Origin: Leishmania infantum JPCM5
Taxonomy: Eukaryota > Euglenozoa > Kinetoplastea > Trypanosomatida > Trypanosomatidae
Direction of reading: 5' to 3'
DNA length: 64,000 nt
Assembly (NCBI RefSeq): GCF_000002875.2
Contig: NC_009416.2
Coordinates: 131,501-195,500 of the forward strand
The notes under the pieces were generated by a model. It was not told the origin of the DNA, searched no databases, and worked only from the letters and a program-made list of their open reading frames with translations. Both the position numbers and the translations under genes were made by a program. Positions 21,449 to 32,831 of the stretch are shown here, piece by piece. Within the stretch, counting starts at the first letter, position 1. Every line of letters starts with the position of its first letter.

Positions 21449-23744
21449 TTTTCCTCTTCCGTAGCCGCACAAGTCTTTTTTGTTGTTTTCGACTTCATCG
21501 GGTGTTTTCTCCTTCTGTTTCTTTCGAGGCCCAGTGAGAGAGGGGAGGTAGAGAGAGTACGATGCAAAACGTGTTTGCATGTCAGGTGTCGCACACAGAC
21601 AACAAGCGCACAGTGAGTTTGATCGAGAAACCGGCTGCGCCAATGAGACCTCGGATACCCCTCGAGCGAGAGGCGCGCGCACACAAACACTCGAGCATAA
21701 ACAGCCACAAACACACTAGTACACCGGTCGATAAATATAAGAGCAAGCTCCGCTTTCCATCTGCACCGCCGCCGCTGCATCTCGCCCACATCCGCTTTCG
21801 TTCATCGACAAAAAGAGGAAAAGCAGGGAGATGTCTGTACAGCATAGAAGAATTTTGAACGAAGGGTGACCTTTTAGTGGCTGTCTTTTACTTTTTTTCG
21901 CGCCACAGTACCTGGGAGTTCTTCATTGCAAAGACGAGCAAAGAAAAAAGTGCGGGAAAGCAGCGAGTAGCCTGGAGCCGGTGGTGGCGCTCATTCAAAT
22001 GTGAGTCATCTTGTGGCGAAGAAAAAAGGCAGAGACAGAGAGCGTGCACGTGTGCTCGACGAGCTTTCGATGGTGTTTGCCTTTCTTTTCTTTCTTTGAG
22101 GAAGGGCCTTTTCTTTCGCCCGTGGGCGCATTCATTCTCGTTGGGTTCCCTGCTCTTTTTTTTCCGAATGTGCACCAGGCCCTTCCCTACCATCACTCAC
22201 ATTCTTTCCTGCTCTTCTTGTGCTAGTAGCTGTCATTTAACGAAAGATGTCGTATGCCGAGAAGAAAACGAAGAGATGGCGCACGAAAAAAAAAGAGAGA
22301 GGGCCTTTTAGTGTGTGTGTGTGTGCTTCGCCGTGTCTGAGCGAAAGAGTTCCGTGTTGGCTTGCAAGAAAGCGCTTGTCCTAGAGCGTGTATGTGTGCG
22401 ACAAGAATAATAATAAAATGATGTCGTATTGTGGGTACCCCTCTCGGGTTGCGGAGAGCGTCGGTGAAGATGTGTCTGCGTAAGTTTACGTGTGCTTATT
22501 TTGTGTCCTTCAGGCTGAGAATTGCGGAAAGCAAGCACACACACACACATAAGCATGTGCCGAGATGCCCAAGAGCGGCGTCAGCAATCAGCTACGGAAG
22601 GAAACATAGAAAATGTGATGTGAGCGGTTCCGTATCGATCCGATCGGTTCCCCGCAATGCTATACGCGCTGAAAAAGGCAGAACAAGAAATCTTACGTCG
22701 GTGTGCGTGTGTGCATTGTATGCATATCCCCGCGCGCATGCGTGTTTACAGTTGCTGCTGTGCCCGCTTCCTTCTCTTAGGAGGATGTGTACGCTGGCTC
22801 GTACCTCGAGAAGCGCTGAAACAGATGAAGAGCGATAAAGGAAAACAAGTGCGTCTTTCAAGCACCCCTTTCTTCGCTCCACATCAAAGCGGCCCTCTCT
22901 CTCTCGAGCACGGGAGAAAAAAAAAAAACGCTGTCTGTGCAGACCTGTCGTGCGTGTCACGCCGGGTAATTTCGCGTACGTGTGAGTGTGTGGGCGTGCG
23001 CCGTTGGATACTCCGCTCTTCCTCGTTTGTGTTTGCCGTACGCTCCGAAGAAACAGCAGCATTGAACGAACAGCGAGGCGCGACGCGCTAAAACATAGAA
23101 AGACACACAGAGCGGAGCACGCGCCAGAAGAGAAAAAAAAACGCATACACACACACACACACACCACAGAACCTCTCGACGTCCTCACTTGCCGCGTGCT
23201 TGCAGCAAATCGCGTCAGCTGCAGTGCCTCCATAGTGGGAACGCTGATGGCTCTCTCTCGCGCAGTGAAGGTGCGCTGCTACACACCGCGCTTGTGTTTC
23301 CAGCAATGGCAGTGCAGCGCGCATGATGCAGTGACCCAATAGACAAAGGAACCAAACACTTAGAGATGTGAAGGCTAGCTGGCGAAGGCGTGCAAGAGAA
23401 GAAGCTCCACAGTAGGCGGGCAAGATGCGTGATGGTTAGAGCTCGAAATACACGCAGAGATGGGGTGCGCAAGCGAGTCCGTCTTTTGATGTGACCAGAG
23501 ACCAGAGCAGGGGTGGTGAGTAAAGAGGCAATCATCACCCAGACCCACAGAAACGCGCGCACAGCAACAACTTGACAAGCACAGCAGGCCACTAGAGAAG
23601 ATGCACAGTGTGCGCTCAGAAAATCTGCAGACGGAAGAGAGAAGTGAGTTAGTGAGAGAGGGAGCTGCGGGGAAGGGTGAAAGAGGGAATGGTACGACGA
23701 AAGAGCAAAAAAAAAAACAGAAGCAGGGGAATAAATGACGGTGA

Positions 23745-23810
23745 TACACACACACACACACGCACACGCACCACGCACCACGCACATATATGCATATATA
23801 TATATATATG
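23745..23810. repeat. compound (CA)n - (TA)n microsatellite
   Basis: A CA run, an interrupted CGCAC/CACGCAC segment, then a pure TA run ending near 23810. Confidence 0.8.
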
Positions 23811-24431
23811 CACGGACCGACTCATATACACGTACACACGCAAGATTACGTACACACACGCACACACGCGCGCTGTAGCCAAAACCGAAGAGCGCAGAAA
23901 GTAGAAGGAAAACAAACAAACACGAGCGAAAAAGTTCAAGACTGACGAAGCAATCAAATGAGGGAGGGAAAGAACAGGCATAGAGAAATGGCGAAACGAG
24001 ACAAAAAGGGGGCCACACAATACGTGCGAGCAACACAGAAAACAACATAAATGGGAGTGCGACGGAGGCGATAAAACACGCCTCTTCACTCCAGCATACC
24101 TAAAAAAAAGGGTGGTGGTGGCAACGAAGGTAGTCAAGGAGTAGAAGAGAGCAAAGGAAAGATGGGGTCGAACAAGGTTCAAGTGAGTGACCCAAGTATA
24201 CGCTGGGATGTCGACTTACACACACGCGCACACCAAAAGAGAGAAAAGAAACGAAAGAGAAACACCGTAAAGACAACATAACGAAAAGCCAGAGAGAGCA
24301 CCACACCACCAAATCACAAAAATAGTGAAGCGAAGGGTGAGAAGAGCAAACAAACAAGAACATAAAATGGAAACAAAAGAGGAACCACAGCAACGGACAA
24401 AAGCAAGAAGAAGACACGCACACAGACACAC

Positions 24432-24599
24432 GGGGGGAGGGAGGGGAGGGGAGGGGGCATTGGAGGATTTATTTCATCTTTGTGCCTCATCATGTATACA
24501 TCACTATCTTTTGCTATCTTTTCTTTGGTGTTTCCCTCTCGAGGGAGGGGAGGGAAAAGGGGGAGGGGAAGGGGAAGGGAGAGGGGGAGGAGGAAGGGG
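24432..24599 (+). repeat. two clusters of G runs, potential G-quadruplexes
   Basis: At 24432-24457 five G runs of 3-6 are separated by single A residues. At 24541-24599 about nine further runs of three or more G are separated by 1-4 bases. Both satisfy the usual four-run G-quadruplex pattern on the plus strand; the transcribed RNA of the array would carry the C-rich complement. Confidence 0.75.
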
Positions 24600-27596
24600 C
24601 TCTCCCGGCTCTCTTGTGATGCGTGAGAGCGGGTGGGTGTGTAGGTGCCTGAGAGAGCGCATCGCTGGTTCGGGTAACTTCATTTCCTTTACTGCTTTTC
24701 TTTTCCTTCGTTGCTCCTTCCTACAGACGTCCACTAGGAGGCAGAAGGAAGGGGGAGAGATGCAGAGAGCCAGAACAAAAGAGACCTCTACACACACAAA
24801 AGCACATAAAGGGAGGAGCAAAGAAAAAAAGAAAAGAAGGCGCCGTCATCGAGGAGAGTTCAAGGCGTGAGGCAGGAGGAGGAGGCTGCAAGTGAAAAAG
24901 AGGGCATGAAGCGAGAAAGAGGCGCAGGGAAAGAAAAAAAAATGAGACGCAGAGGCTTCACGCGTAAGTGTGTGTGCGAGTGCGCATATCGGCATATAAT
25001 GGGGTGCTTTCATCTTGATTCGATGGGTCACTTCTGCGTCCCTCTTCATTTGGCTTTCCCTTCGCTTATGTTCCCCCTGACTGCCTCCTTCGCCGCGTCT
25101 CTCTTGTGTTCAGTCTCACAAACACTTCACCACCAGCCGCCACTAATCCCCTCACACCAACGCCCTTGATATCAGGCCCTTCCTTTTTTCCTGCCCTGCG
25201 CACACAAAATTGAAGAGCCGGTGCGCATCATCCACGGCAAAAACGAAAAGACGCGAAAGAGTACACGAATGGCCACTGTAACCTCGGCATCGCGCCTGCT
25301 GTGCCCGCACAAACAGGTGAGTCGGTGTGTCCTTATTCTGCTCTCTCTCTTTCAGCAGTCCCACTTCACACATCCTCTCTCACTCGTCCTCTGCTTCGTT
25401 TCCTCTCGCAAGCAGCGCGCTACACACACCTACACATACACGAGAGTGTGTGTGTCTGTGCCTGGCGGGGGCGATGGGAAAACGCCACAGTGGGGAACGG
25501 AGGAGGAGCAACGGAGAAAACGAAAGCGAAAGCGCGCAAAACGAAACGAGGAAGAAGACGCGAAAACGGGGGGAGGGGGCAGACAACCATTTGGGGTGAA
25601 ATCGTCGTGGGAGAACACACGAGAAGGCGAGCAAAACTAAAATGGCACGCGGAGCCCGAGAAAAGACAAAATGAAGACGAGGGCGCATTGGAGAACGAGC
25701 ACGTCCAACCACACAAGCGCACACACACGCAGAGAAGCCACATAACCGCCGGAAATTCAAGAAAAGGCAAAGATAGCGAGAGAGAGAGAGAAGGCACGAT
25801 GAGAGCCTGAGTGTAAAAATGTATGATCGTGAGCCACAAAGAAGGAATACTGCACAAACACGCACGCACATGCCGGATATGAATGTGTGTGAAGTTGCGC
25901 GCAAGGCTTGACGCAAAGGAGGGGAGGTATGAGGATATAACAATGATAAAAGGGCCCACACATGGAGGAGCGCACTTGGGGAACGTTAAGAAGAACAAAA
26001 AAGGAGAGAAACGGGGGAGCGAGAGAGGTGAACGGAGGTAGAAAGAAAAGAGAGACACCCACACATACACCAAACCACGGCCGTCGTGCAGGGGCGGAGA
26101 GACGAACGAAAAATAAAAAGAACAAAAGAAAAAGAGACGAAGAGAGCACACAGAGAGAGAAACAAACACACAAGTTCGCTCGAGAGTGATGCAGAGGGCT
26201 GTCATGCGGCGACGAAACAACAAACACACAATCATCGCAGCATCACAGAGGTAAACCGATCTCTCTAGAGACTCTACTCGCTTCAGCGCGAGTTTGAGAA
26301 TCCACCTTCGTCCTTTTTTCCTTTGTTTGGAGTGCCCCTCTTTGGCTTTCTTTTTTTTTTTGCATTGCTCCCTCCGCTTCATCGATTTTCATGACGTTCA
26401 TTGACGGCGTTCCCCCGTTTTCCTCTGCTTTCGTGTACAAGTCGCCCTGTCCTTCATGCGCGCTTTACACCCTCTTGTGAGAGCGGTTGCAGCACCCGTC
26501 ACAACAGTCAAGCATAGGGAGATAAGAGGCGTCTTGTGAGGTACGGCGGGTCTTCCTCCGAGGAAAAGAAAAAAAAACAGAGCAATGCATATAGCGAATC
26601 GAATATGATGCTGTTCATCGAGTAGCTCAAGCCAACCATAGTTAACAGAAAAGAGGGTGAGGGAGGGGAGGAGAGGAAGAGCATAGGCACCACCGTCAGA
26701 CGAGGAAGCAGATGGAGAAGAAGCAACACAACTTTCCGCTTTATCGGTCTTGCATCCGCTTGCTTCCTCACCCTCCCCCAAACCTCACCCCACTCACCTC
26801 CTCTTCGCGACAACAGCGAAGCGTGCTCCCTCCTGCCCACTTCGCTTTCTCTCTCTCACAATCAATAGAAAATGATGTGTGCTTCTCGCGTTTAGCGTCA
26901 TTTTGTTTTTCGTGTGTGTGTGTACGTGTCTAATTCTCCCTGCCTCAACTTTTTTCTCTCGTGCTCTCTCCGTTTCACGCTGGGATCTCTCATTCACGTC
27001 TCTCTTCCTCCCTCTCTCGCTCTGCAGGCAATTTGGCGTTGACCATCACGAACCTGAAAGACAGAGAGAGACAGAGACAGAGACAGAGAAAAGCGTGTGT
27101 GAGCGTGCGCACTCTGGTGCACCCCAGAGAGAGAGGTGCACGGCTGCGTTTGAGTAGCACACATACTGGAGTGTCTGTGGCGATGCCTCCTCACTATTTC
27201 ACTCTCGTTCTTTATTTTTTTTATCGTTGCCAGCATCAGCGCCACCGACGCGGATGTATCTCTCCAGCCAGCCGCCCCGTCCTCTCTTCCTTCCTCCTGT
27301 TCGTCATCCCCTTCTCACGCCAGCGCGTCTCGCTTGCCTCGCTGAGGAAGAGAGGGGGGAGGCACCTCACAGGAGGGGGAGAAGGAGGTATAATCGACGA
27401 AAAGACGAAGCCTACTGGTGTGGTTCTTTGTTGCATGAGGAAGATACGCGGGAGATAGAGGGAAGAGAGAAGAGAAGTGGTAGCGGTACCGTGCGAGCAA
27501 ACGGGACTGCACAGTGCCATTTCTCTCGCCTGCGAACGTGGCCCATCCTGCCTTACGCCGCCCTCATCAGAGCTACACGGAGTTTTACTACTCCAT

Positions 27597-29441
27597 CTAC
27601 TGACCAAAGACGTCAGATCGCATGTTGCGGTCACCGCCGTAGCCACCGCCGTAGCCACCGCCGCCGTAGCCGCCGCGGGGACGGTAGCCGCCGTTGTTGC
27701 CGCCGTAGCCACCACCGTAGCCGCCGCCGTAGCCGCCACCAAAGCCGCCGCCACCGCGGTATCCGCCGCGACCGCCGTAGCCACCACCGTAGCCGCCACC
27801 GAAACCGCCGCCGAAGCCACCACTGCGGAAGCCACCACGGCCGCGACCGCGAGGCTGGTTCTGCACGTTGGGCTTCTTGGCCAGTGCCTGCACCTCTGGC
27901 AGCACCGTTTGGTTCGTTTCGCGCAGAAGCGGGATCAGGTCATCGACGATGTTGCGGTTCTTGTCGTTGAAGAAGGAGATTGCCGTACCGCGCTTGCCGG
28001 CACGACCCGTACGGCCGATGCGGTGCACATAGTCATCGATGTTGCTGGGCAGGTCGTACTGGACCACCACCGCGACGTTGGGGATGTCCAGACCACGCGA
28101 GGCGACGTCGGTTGCGACCAGCACGCGGCACACACCACTCTTGAAGATGTCGAGAGCCTCCTCACGCTCGCGCTGCACGCGGTCGCCGTGGATGGAGGAG
28201 CAGGGGATGCGGCTCTGACGCAGGTAGCGCTCCAGGTAGTCAGCATCGCGCTTCTTCTCCACGAACACGAGGACACGCTCGCCCTGGTGCTCCTTTAGCA
28301 CCTCCAGCAGGCAGCCGCGCTTGTCCATGTCTTCGACCCAGCGCACATCCTGGGTGATGTTCTCGGTGGTCGAGCCCACACGGCCGACCTGCAGGAAGTG
28401 GTGGTGGTACAGAAATTCACGGGCCATCTGCTGAATCTCCTTCGGGAAGGTGGCTGAGTACAGCAGCGTCTGGCGCTCACCCGGCGGTGGCATGTCGCTG
28501 TCCGGGCCCTGGACGATCGCGCGAATCTGCGGCTCAAAGCCCATATCGAGCATGCGGTCAGCCTCATCGAGTACGAGGAAGCGGACGTCCGAGTAGCGGG
28601 TGTAGCCGCGGGTGAACATGTCAGACAGACGACCCGGCGTCGCCACCAGCAAACCACATCCGCGGGTCAGCTCGTGGATCTGGTGGCGCGGGTCCGCCCC
28701 GCCGTACACGACAACGCAGCGAATACCGGTGCGGTACGTGAACTTGCGGCCCTCCTCGTAAATCTGAATGGACAGCTCGCGCGTCGGTGACAGCACCAGC
28801 GCGGACGGGGCGGACTGGCTGTTCGTGGGCTTGGCGCGGTTGAGGTTGTTGACCAGCATGAAGTTGATGGCCGGGATGAGGTAAGCAGCAGTCTTACCGG
28901 AGCCAGTCTGGGCACATGCCATCAGATCGCTGCCGTTCAGCACGCACGGGATGCCGTACTTCTGCACCGGCGTTGGCTTCTGGTAGCGGCAGCGGTTCAC
29001 GTTCTCCGCCAGTGCCGGGGCGAGCGCCATCGTGGCAAAGGACTCCGCCGGCTCCACGTCATTTGGAGTGATGGACACCTTAATCGCCTCGTACTGGTCG
29101 AAGTTGATACCCGGAGTGTGCTCCTTGAAGATCTCCTCCTCGGACTTCTCTTCGCGGTGATAGTGATTGTTGCCGACGAACTCGCGCGGCGGGCCTCGCG
29201 CGCCACCGCCGAAGCCCCCAAAGCCGCCGCGGAAGCCGCCACCGCCGCCGTTGCGATTGAAGCCGCCTCCGTAGGTGCCTTGAGCATCGTTGAAGCCACG
29301 GTTGCCGCCGCCGTACTGGCGGTTCTGCTGCTGATAGCTGCCGTAGCCGCCCATTGCACCAGCGACAGCAGAGGGTTCCTGTGGCTGCGCCTGTGGCTGC
29401 GGCTGCGGCTGCGGCTGAGGTTGCGCCTGATTCTTATACAT
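27597..29441 (-). CDS. HEL67: DEAD-box RNA helicase, DED1/DDX3 type (HEL67; 614 aa)
   Basis: ATP-dependent RNA helicase of the Ded1/DDX3/Vasa group, acting in translation initiation and RNP remodelling in the cytoplasm. All core motifs are present: Q motif (RCRYQKPTPVQ, 150-160), AQTGSGKT (177-184), PTREL (219-223), TPGRL (268-272), DEAD (292-295), SAT (329-331), the motif V region ATDVASRGLD (443-452) and HRIGRTGR (473-480). The N-terminus starts with about eight QP/QA dipeptides and then Gly-rich sequence with RGG. The C-terminal 85 residues are GGYGG/GGFGG/RGG repeats, probably disordered and RNA-binding. The ATG at 29441 gives the full protein and is preceded by a short spacer with sense-strand pyrimidines. 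It matches my memory of the Leishmania HEL67 gene. The downstream gene-free 13 kb could include an unusually long 3' UTR. Confidence 0.95.
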   Translation of the reverse strand: MYKNQAQPQPQPQPQPQAQPQEPSAVAGAMGGYGSYQQQNRQYGGGNRGFNDAQGTYGGGFNRNGGGGGFRGGFGGFGGGARGPPREFVGNNHYHREEKSEEEIFKEHTPGINFDQYEAIKVSITPNDVEPAESFATMALAPALAENVNRCRYQKPTPVQKYGIPCVLNGSDLMACAQTGSGKTAAYLIPAINFMLVNNLNRAKPTNSQSAPSALVLSPTRELSIQIYEEGRKFTYRTGIRCVVVYGGADPRHQIHELTRGCGLLVATPGRLSDMFTRGYTRYSDVRFLVLDEADRMLDMGFEPQIRAIVQGPDSDMPPPGERQTLLYSATFPKEIQQMAREFLYHHHFLQVGRVGSTTENITQDVRWVEDMDKRGCLLEVLKEHQGERVLVFVEKKRDADYLERYLRQSRIPCSSIHGDRVQREREEALDIFKSGVCRVLVATDVASRGLDIPNVAVVVQYDLPSNIDDYVHRIGRTGRAGKRGTAISFFNDKNRNIVDDLIPLLRETNQTVLPEVQALAKKPNVQNQPRGRGRGGFRSGGFGGGFGGGYGGGYGGRGGYRGGGGFGGGYGGGYGGGYGGNNGGYRPRGGYGGGGYGGGYGGDRNMRSDVFGQ

Positions 29442-30548
29442 GATTCCTGCTTAGCAAACGTGTAGGATCAGAGCGGAGAAAGGAGAGGTAGTGGTGGAGA
29501 GAACGCGAGGCAGGGGATGGGTAAGGTGTAGGATTGCCTGCGGAGGAGGAAGATGGATCGGGTCTTGCGCAGACAGAGAGAAAAAGTAAAAGTAAAGAAA
29601 ACAACGAAAATAAAATGACTTGACTTACCGAGGAAGGGGAAAGTAAAAGCAAATGTGAACTTCGCGGTTGGGCGTATGTGCGCATATGTATGCAGGTATG
29701 TATGTATATGTGGGAAGGGTGAGGGGGAAAAACGAGTAAGGATGTTGTTGCCAGAGGCATACCGAGGGGAAGAGAAGAGAGGAAAAACCTGATAGCCCTC
29801 CAACTGGTACCCGCCCTCCCTGTAGAGGCCATGGAAATGTGAGGGAGAGAGACACTGAGCTGCCTCCGAGAAGTACAAGAAGTAGAAGAAGGGAAACGGC
29901 CACTTATGCCCCTAAACGTGCGGCAGCAGCGCAGACGATGTCGGCGCTGCAAAGAGCACACGGGGCATCTTACTTTCTCCCTTCGGCTTTTCCTCCTCCA
30001 TCCCTGCTATACTTCTCTGTGTGGTAGACACTACATGCACACACGCACACAGATGCACTTCCATTCGCGCGTCTTTCGCTCTGTTCTTCGGCCCATTCGA
30101 TTTGGTGAGTCGTGCACATGCTAGCTCTTCCCTCTTCTCTTTCGCTTTCCCGCGCGATGCCTCGTCTGTGTCACTCCTGCGCTCCACGAAAACCAACAGA
30201 GAGAGAGACGCACGCGCACGCGCACGCTGGCGAGTGCCACCGCAGAGAAAAAGGAAAGGAGGGGGTTTGCCGCGTTGCTTGCCGTAGCACAGAGGCAAAG
30301 AAAGGGGAAAAAATGAGAAGCCGCATCCTTCACTGCGGTGGCCAACAGACAGAAGGGCGTGCCTCGCAGCTCCCTACTAGCTAATGTACATAACGCGGGA
30401 GACGGAGTGGAGGTGGTGTAACACGAGTAGACAGTACATGGTCTTCTTGGGTGTCATGAATCGCGCCACACATGCTCCCAAGCCCGAGCGTTCCGCTCCA
30501 AAACACCCCGGCACTGCAACACCTACCCCAGTGGCTTTGGCGCCAGTC
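29442..30548. other. spacer, no gene seen
   Basis: 5' UTR of HEL67 and 3' UTR of the TPR gene. It has sense-strand pyrimidine tracts near 29560-29610 and a TATG/GTAT-rich patch at 29680-29715. Confidence 0.55.
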
Positions 30549-32831
30549 TCATCGCTTTCCACGCCTGCCTGCGCGGGTGGAGAGGGCCTCGTCTTTGAGT
30601 CGTTCCACCTCGGCGCGATAGGGCTCCCACGCATCCAAGAACTCGTCCTCGATGGCGGCGAAGAACGTGGGCTCGAGCGCACGCAGCTGCTGATAGCGCT
30701 GATCCACCATTAGGTACAGTAGTGGCGGGCACGCAAACCCGCTGCGCTCGCTCTCAGCGCTGGGGACGCGGTTGCCGCCAGCGTTGCCGCGCTCATTCGA
30801 TTTCATGGCCCGTCGAGCCTCGGCGGACGTCATGATAGAGCTAGTGATCGACAGCGTCGTAGCCTGGCGTGCCTCGTACGGCACACGGAACATGTCATCG
30901 CCGGGCGGATATACAGTCATGACGTGATGCGCCATCGACGTGTACAGCTGATCCGCCAGCCGTTCAGTTGCTGAAAGAAGCGCGGGCATGGAGGACTCGG
31001 GGTGCCACCCAAGAGCGATGGCGCGACAGAAATAGTGCACCGCATTGGAATACTGATGGCGGTGATAGGCCCCATTAGCAAGTACTAGAAGAGCTGCTAC
31101 GACGTGGGGCGGCTGGCACAGCTCCGGCACGTCGGTCGTCTCGCACCCGGTTTCCGCGGTCATCTCGGCGAGCGCGTCGAGAAATGCGGCGTAGTCAGAG
31201 AGGGCCGCCTCCTCATCCTCATGCTGCAGTAAGCTAGAGCGGCTACTTTCCTTTTGGCGGCTACGGTACGCCGCGGCGCGTCGCACTAGCGCTAGCGGCG
31301 TGAACCAGTCCACCACGGCCGCCACGCCGTCAGCCTCCGCCACCGGCTGCCGCACCGAGGGAATGGCGATGAGCAGCGTGAAGTCACGGATAGCACGCGA
31401 CCAGTCATGTAGTTGGTCCGCGTACACAGCGCCGCGGGCGAAGAGAGTGGAGCGGCGCTCGGTGATGGTCTGCTGGCGGTCCAGTGCCGCAGAAAGCGCT
31501 CGAAGCTCTCCTTGAATATCACCCTCTGCGCGGCACGCCCGTGCGGCGTCGAGGAAGTAGCCGGCGCGGTCGGGTTTCATCCTCTGAAGGTACCGCAGCA
31601 AGTAGCGAGCAAGCGCGTAGTCGCCGGCCGCCATCGACCTCCTCACGCTGTCCTCGTAAGAGTGCACGTAGTCTGCGTTGCGCACCGCTACGCTGTAGTA
31701 CGATGAGGCCTTACGACGCAATGCGGACGCCTCCGCAGGCGTCACCGATGTCGTCGAAGCCGCTTCAGCCTCGGCAGCGTAGCCAAGATAAAAGTACGCA
31801 TGAGTAACGTAGAAGGCGCATGAGCTGCGAAGCAGCTCGAGACTTGAAGGGGCGCCGGCGCCCGTGTTCTGGGTGAGGGAGCCGGCAGCCCACGCTGCGC
31901 TCGTGAGGGGTGGCAGCGACGAGAGCACCCGGTGTGTGCTTAGAGTGCTTGCAGCATCTACCACCTGCTGCTGCGTGGCAGCAGTACTGGCGAGCACCTC
32001 TTCCGACAACTCGAGCAGACGTCCCAGCTGTTCTCGTGCCATCTCCGACAGACCTGCCTCGGCGGCGCACTTGCCGCTGTGCGCCAGCACGTCCATCGAC
32101 GGCTCCGTCATTTTCATGTACTTGGAATAGTCCTCGTACGCCTCGGCAAAGCAGCGGAGCGCCTCGCAGCAGGAGGCACGCAAAAGGTAGCTGTCTAGGT
32201 TGAGTGGACCAGCGGCGATGCTTCCATTGAACAACTCACGCGCCTCCGCGCAGTGTCCGTGAATGAGCTCCAAGGTTCCCATCCTCCGGAGCACCTCTGC
32301 CAGCCAGAACGACCGCTGCGCGTCCTCGGCACAGTCGCTGCGGAACTGAGTCAGAGCCGCCACGCTCAACAAGCCGCGCGGCTCGGCGGCGTTCTGAAGC
32401 ACTGTAAGAGCATGTTGAAGTTTCGCCTTCGCCTCTGCCAGCTGTCCGTTGCTGAAGGCGGCGTCTGCTTTCGTCAAGCAGTCGGGCACGCTCGCGCTGT
32501 AGGCTGCAGCGCCAGAGCTAGCGGCGCTGCCGCCCTGAGCAGCTTTCCGTGAAGCGTAAGGGATCCCTTTGGAGCCGCCGTAGCGATCCGAGTAGGTGTG
32601 GTACAACGGCGGCTCATGGTGGGAATGCCAGACCGACTGCCAGTACTCCTCCACGAGACGTTTTGCCTCTCGCTTACGATGCGGTGCGGTGGCGGCGTGG
32701 GCAGCGTCCGCATGCGCCGAAGACGGAGGAGAAAAGCGCTGCTTTTTGCCCGTGTTGCGGCCTCGTGACTGTCCCTTGGCGTCTGTCGGCGGTGGCGACG
32801 GTCCGTAGGCTAGTCGAGACAGAGACTCCAT
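30549..32831 (-). CDS. TPR-repeat protein (760 aa)
   Basis: Likely a protein-protein scaffold or co-chaperone-type protein; partners are unknown. A basic, disordered N-terminus (about 1-110, with KGQSRGRNTGKKQR) precedes tetratricopeptide-like helices. These start near residue 117 (CLTKADAAFSNGQLAEAKAKLQ) and include WLAEVLRRMGTLELIHGHCA, YLLRASCCEALRCFAEAYED and LDAARACRAEGDIQGELRAL. Near the end come ARGAVYADQLHDWSRAIRDF and ANGAYHRHQYSNAVHYFCRA. No J domain, signal peptide or membrane segment is visible. The open frame extends to 32936, but MESLSRLAYG at 32831 is the first clean ATG. The C-terminus (AEVERLKDEALSTRAGRRGKR region) is basic. It resembles TPR2/DNAJC7-like arrangements without the J domain; the exact family is uncertain. 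Confidence 0.87.
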   Translation of the reverse strand: MESLSRLAYGPSPPPTDAKGQSRGRNTGKKQRFSPPSSAHADAAHAATAPHRKREAKRLVEEYWQSVWHSHHEPPLYHTYSDRYGGSKGIPYASRKAAQGGSAASSGAAAYSASVPDCLTKADAAFSNGQLAEAKAKLQHALTVLQNAAEPRGLLSVAALTQFRSDCAEDAQRSFWLAEVLRRMGTLELIHGHCAEARELFNGSIAAGPLNLDSYLLRASCCEALRCFAEAYEDYSKYMKMTEPSMDVLAHSGKCAAEAGLSEMAREQLGRLLELSEEVLASTAATQQQVVDAASTLSTHRVLSSLPPLTSAAWAAGSLTQNTGAGAPSSLELLRSSCAFYVTHAYFYLGYAAEAEAASTTSVTPAEASALRRKASSYYSVAVRNADYVHSYEDSVRRSMAAGDYALARYLLRYLQRMKPDRAGYFLDAARACRAEGDIQGELRALSAALDRQQTITERRSTLFARGAVYADQLHDWSRAIRDFTLLIAIPSVRQPVAEADGVAAVVDWFTPLALVRRAAAYRSRQKESSRSSLLQHEDEEAALSDYAAFLDALAEMTAETGCETTDVPELCQPPHVVAALLVLANGAYHRHQYSNAVHYFCRAIALGWHPESSMPALLSATERLADQLYTSMAHHVMTVYPPGDDMFRVPYEARQATTLSITSSIMTSAEARRAMKSNERGNAGGNRVPSAESERSGFACPPLLYLMVDQRYQQLRALEPTFFAAIEDEFLDAWEPYRAEVERLKDEALSTRAGRRGKR

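Larger units (their letters stand above)
14418..27596. other. 13.2-kb gene-free stretch (5' UTR of RPN8, 3' UTR of HEL67, or non-coding RNA)
   Basis: No open frame here resembles a protein. The longest frames (for example 17442-18284 plus, 23215-24048 minus, 25420-26382 minus) translate to runs of Ser, Phe, Leu, Cys, Val or Lys/Glu that follow polypyrimidine or CA/GT tracts. The stretch alternates between plus-strand purine-rich blocks (about 14.7-17.0, 18.45-19.65, 20.45-20.95, 23.6-24.4, 25.4-26.25 kb) and plus-strand pyrimidine-rich blocks (about 17.2-17.4, 18.0-18.35, 19.7-20.3, 21.0-21.5, 26.9-27.35 kb). It also holds many GT, CA, TA and G-rich simple repeats. Since the genes on both sides are on the minus strand, it lies inside one polycistronic unit. 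Confidence 0.7.

Noticed and set aside
23215..24048. Minus-strand open frame of 277 codons
   Set aside because: Rich in Cys, Val, Phe, Ser and Tyr/Ile runs made by CA and TA microsatellites. It is UTR-like with no domain.
25420..26382. Minus-strand open frame of 320 codons
   Set aside because: Ser/Leu/Phe/Pro-rich translation of a polypyrimidine sense strand. Overlapping frames look alike.
27477..28298. Plus-strand open frame of 273 codons, Ala/Val/Thr repeats
   Set aside because: Antisense translation of the Gly-rich tail of the HEL67 helicase.
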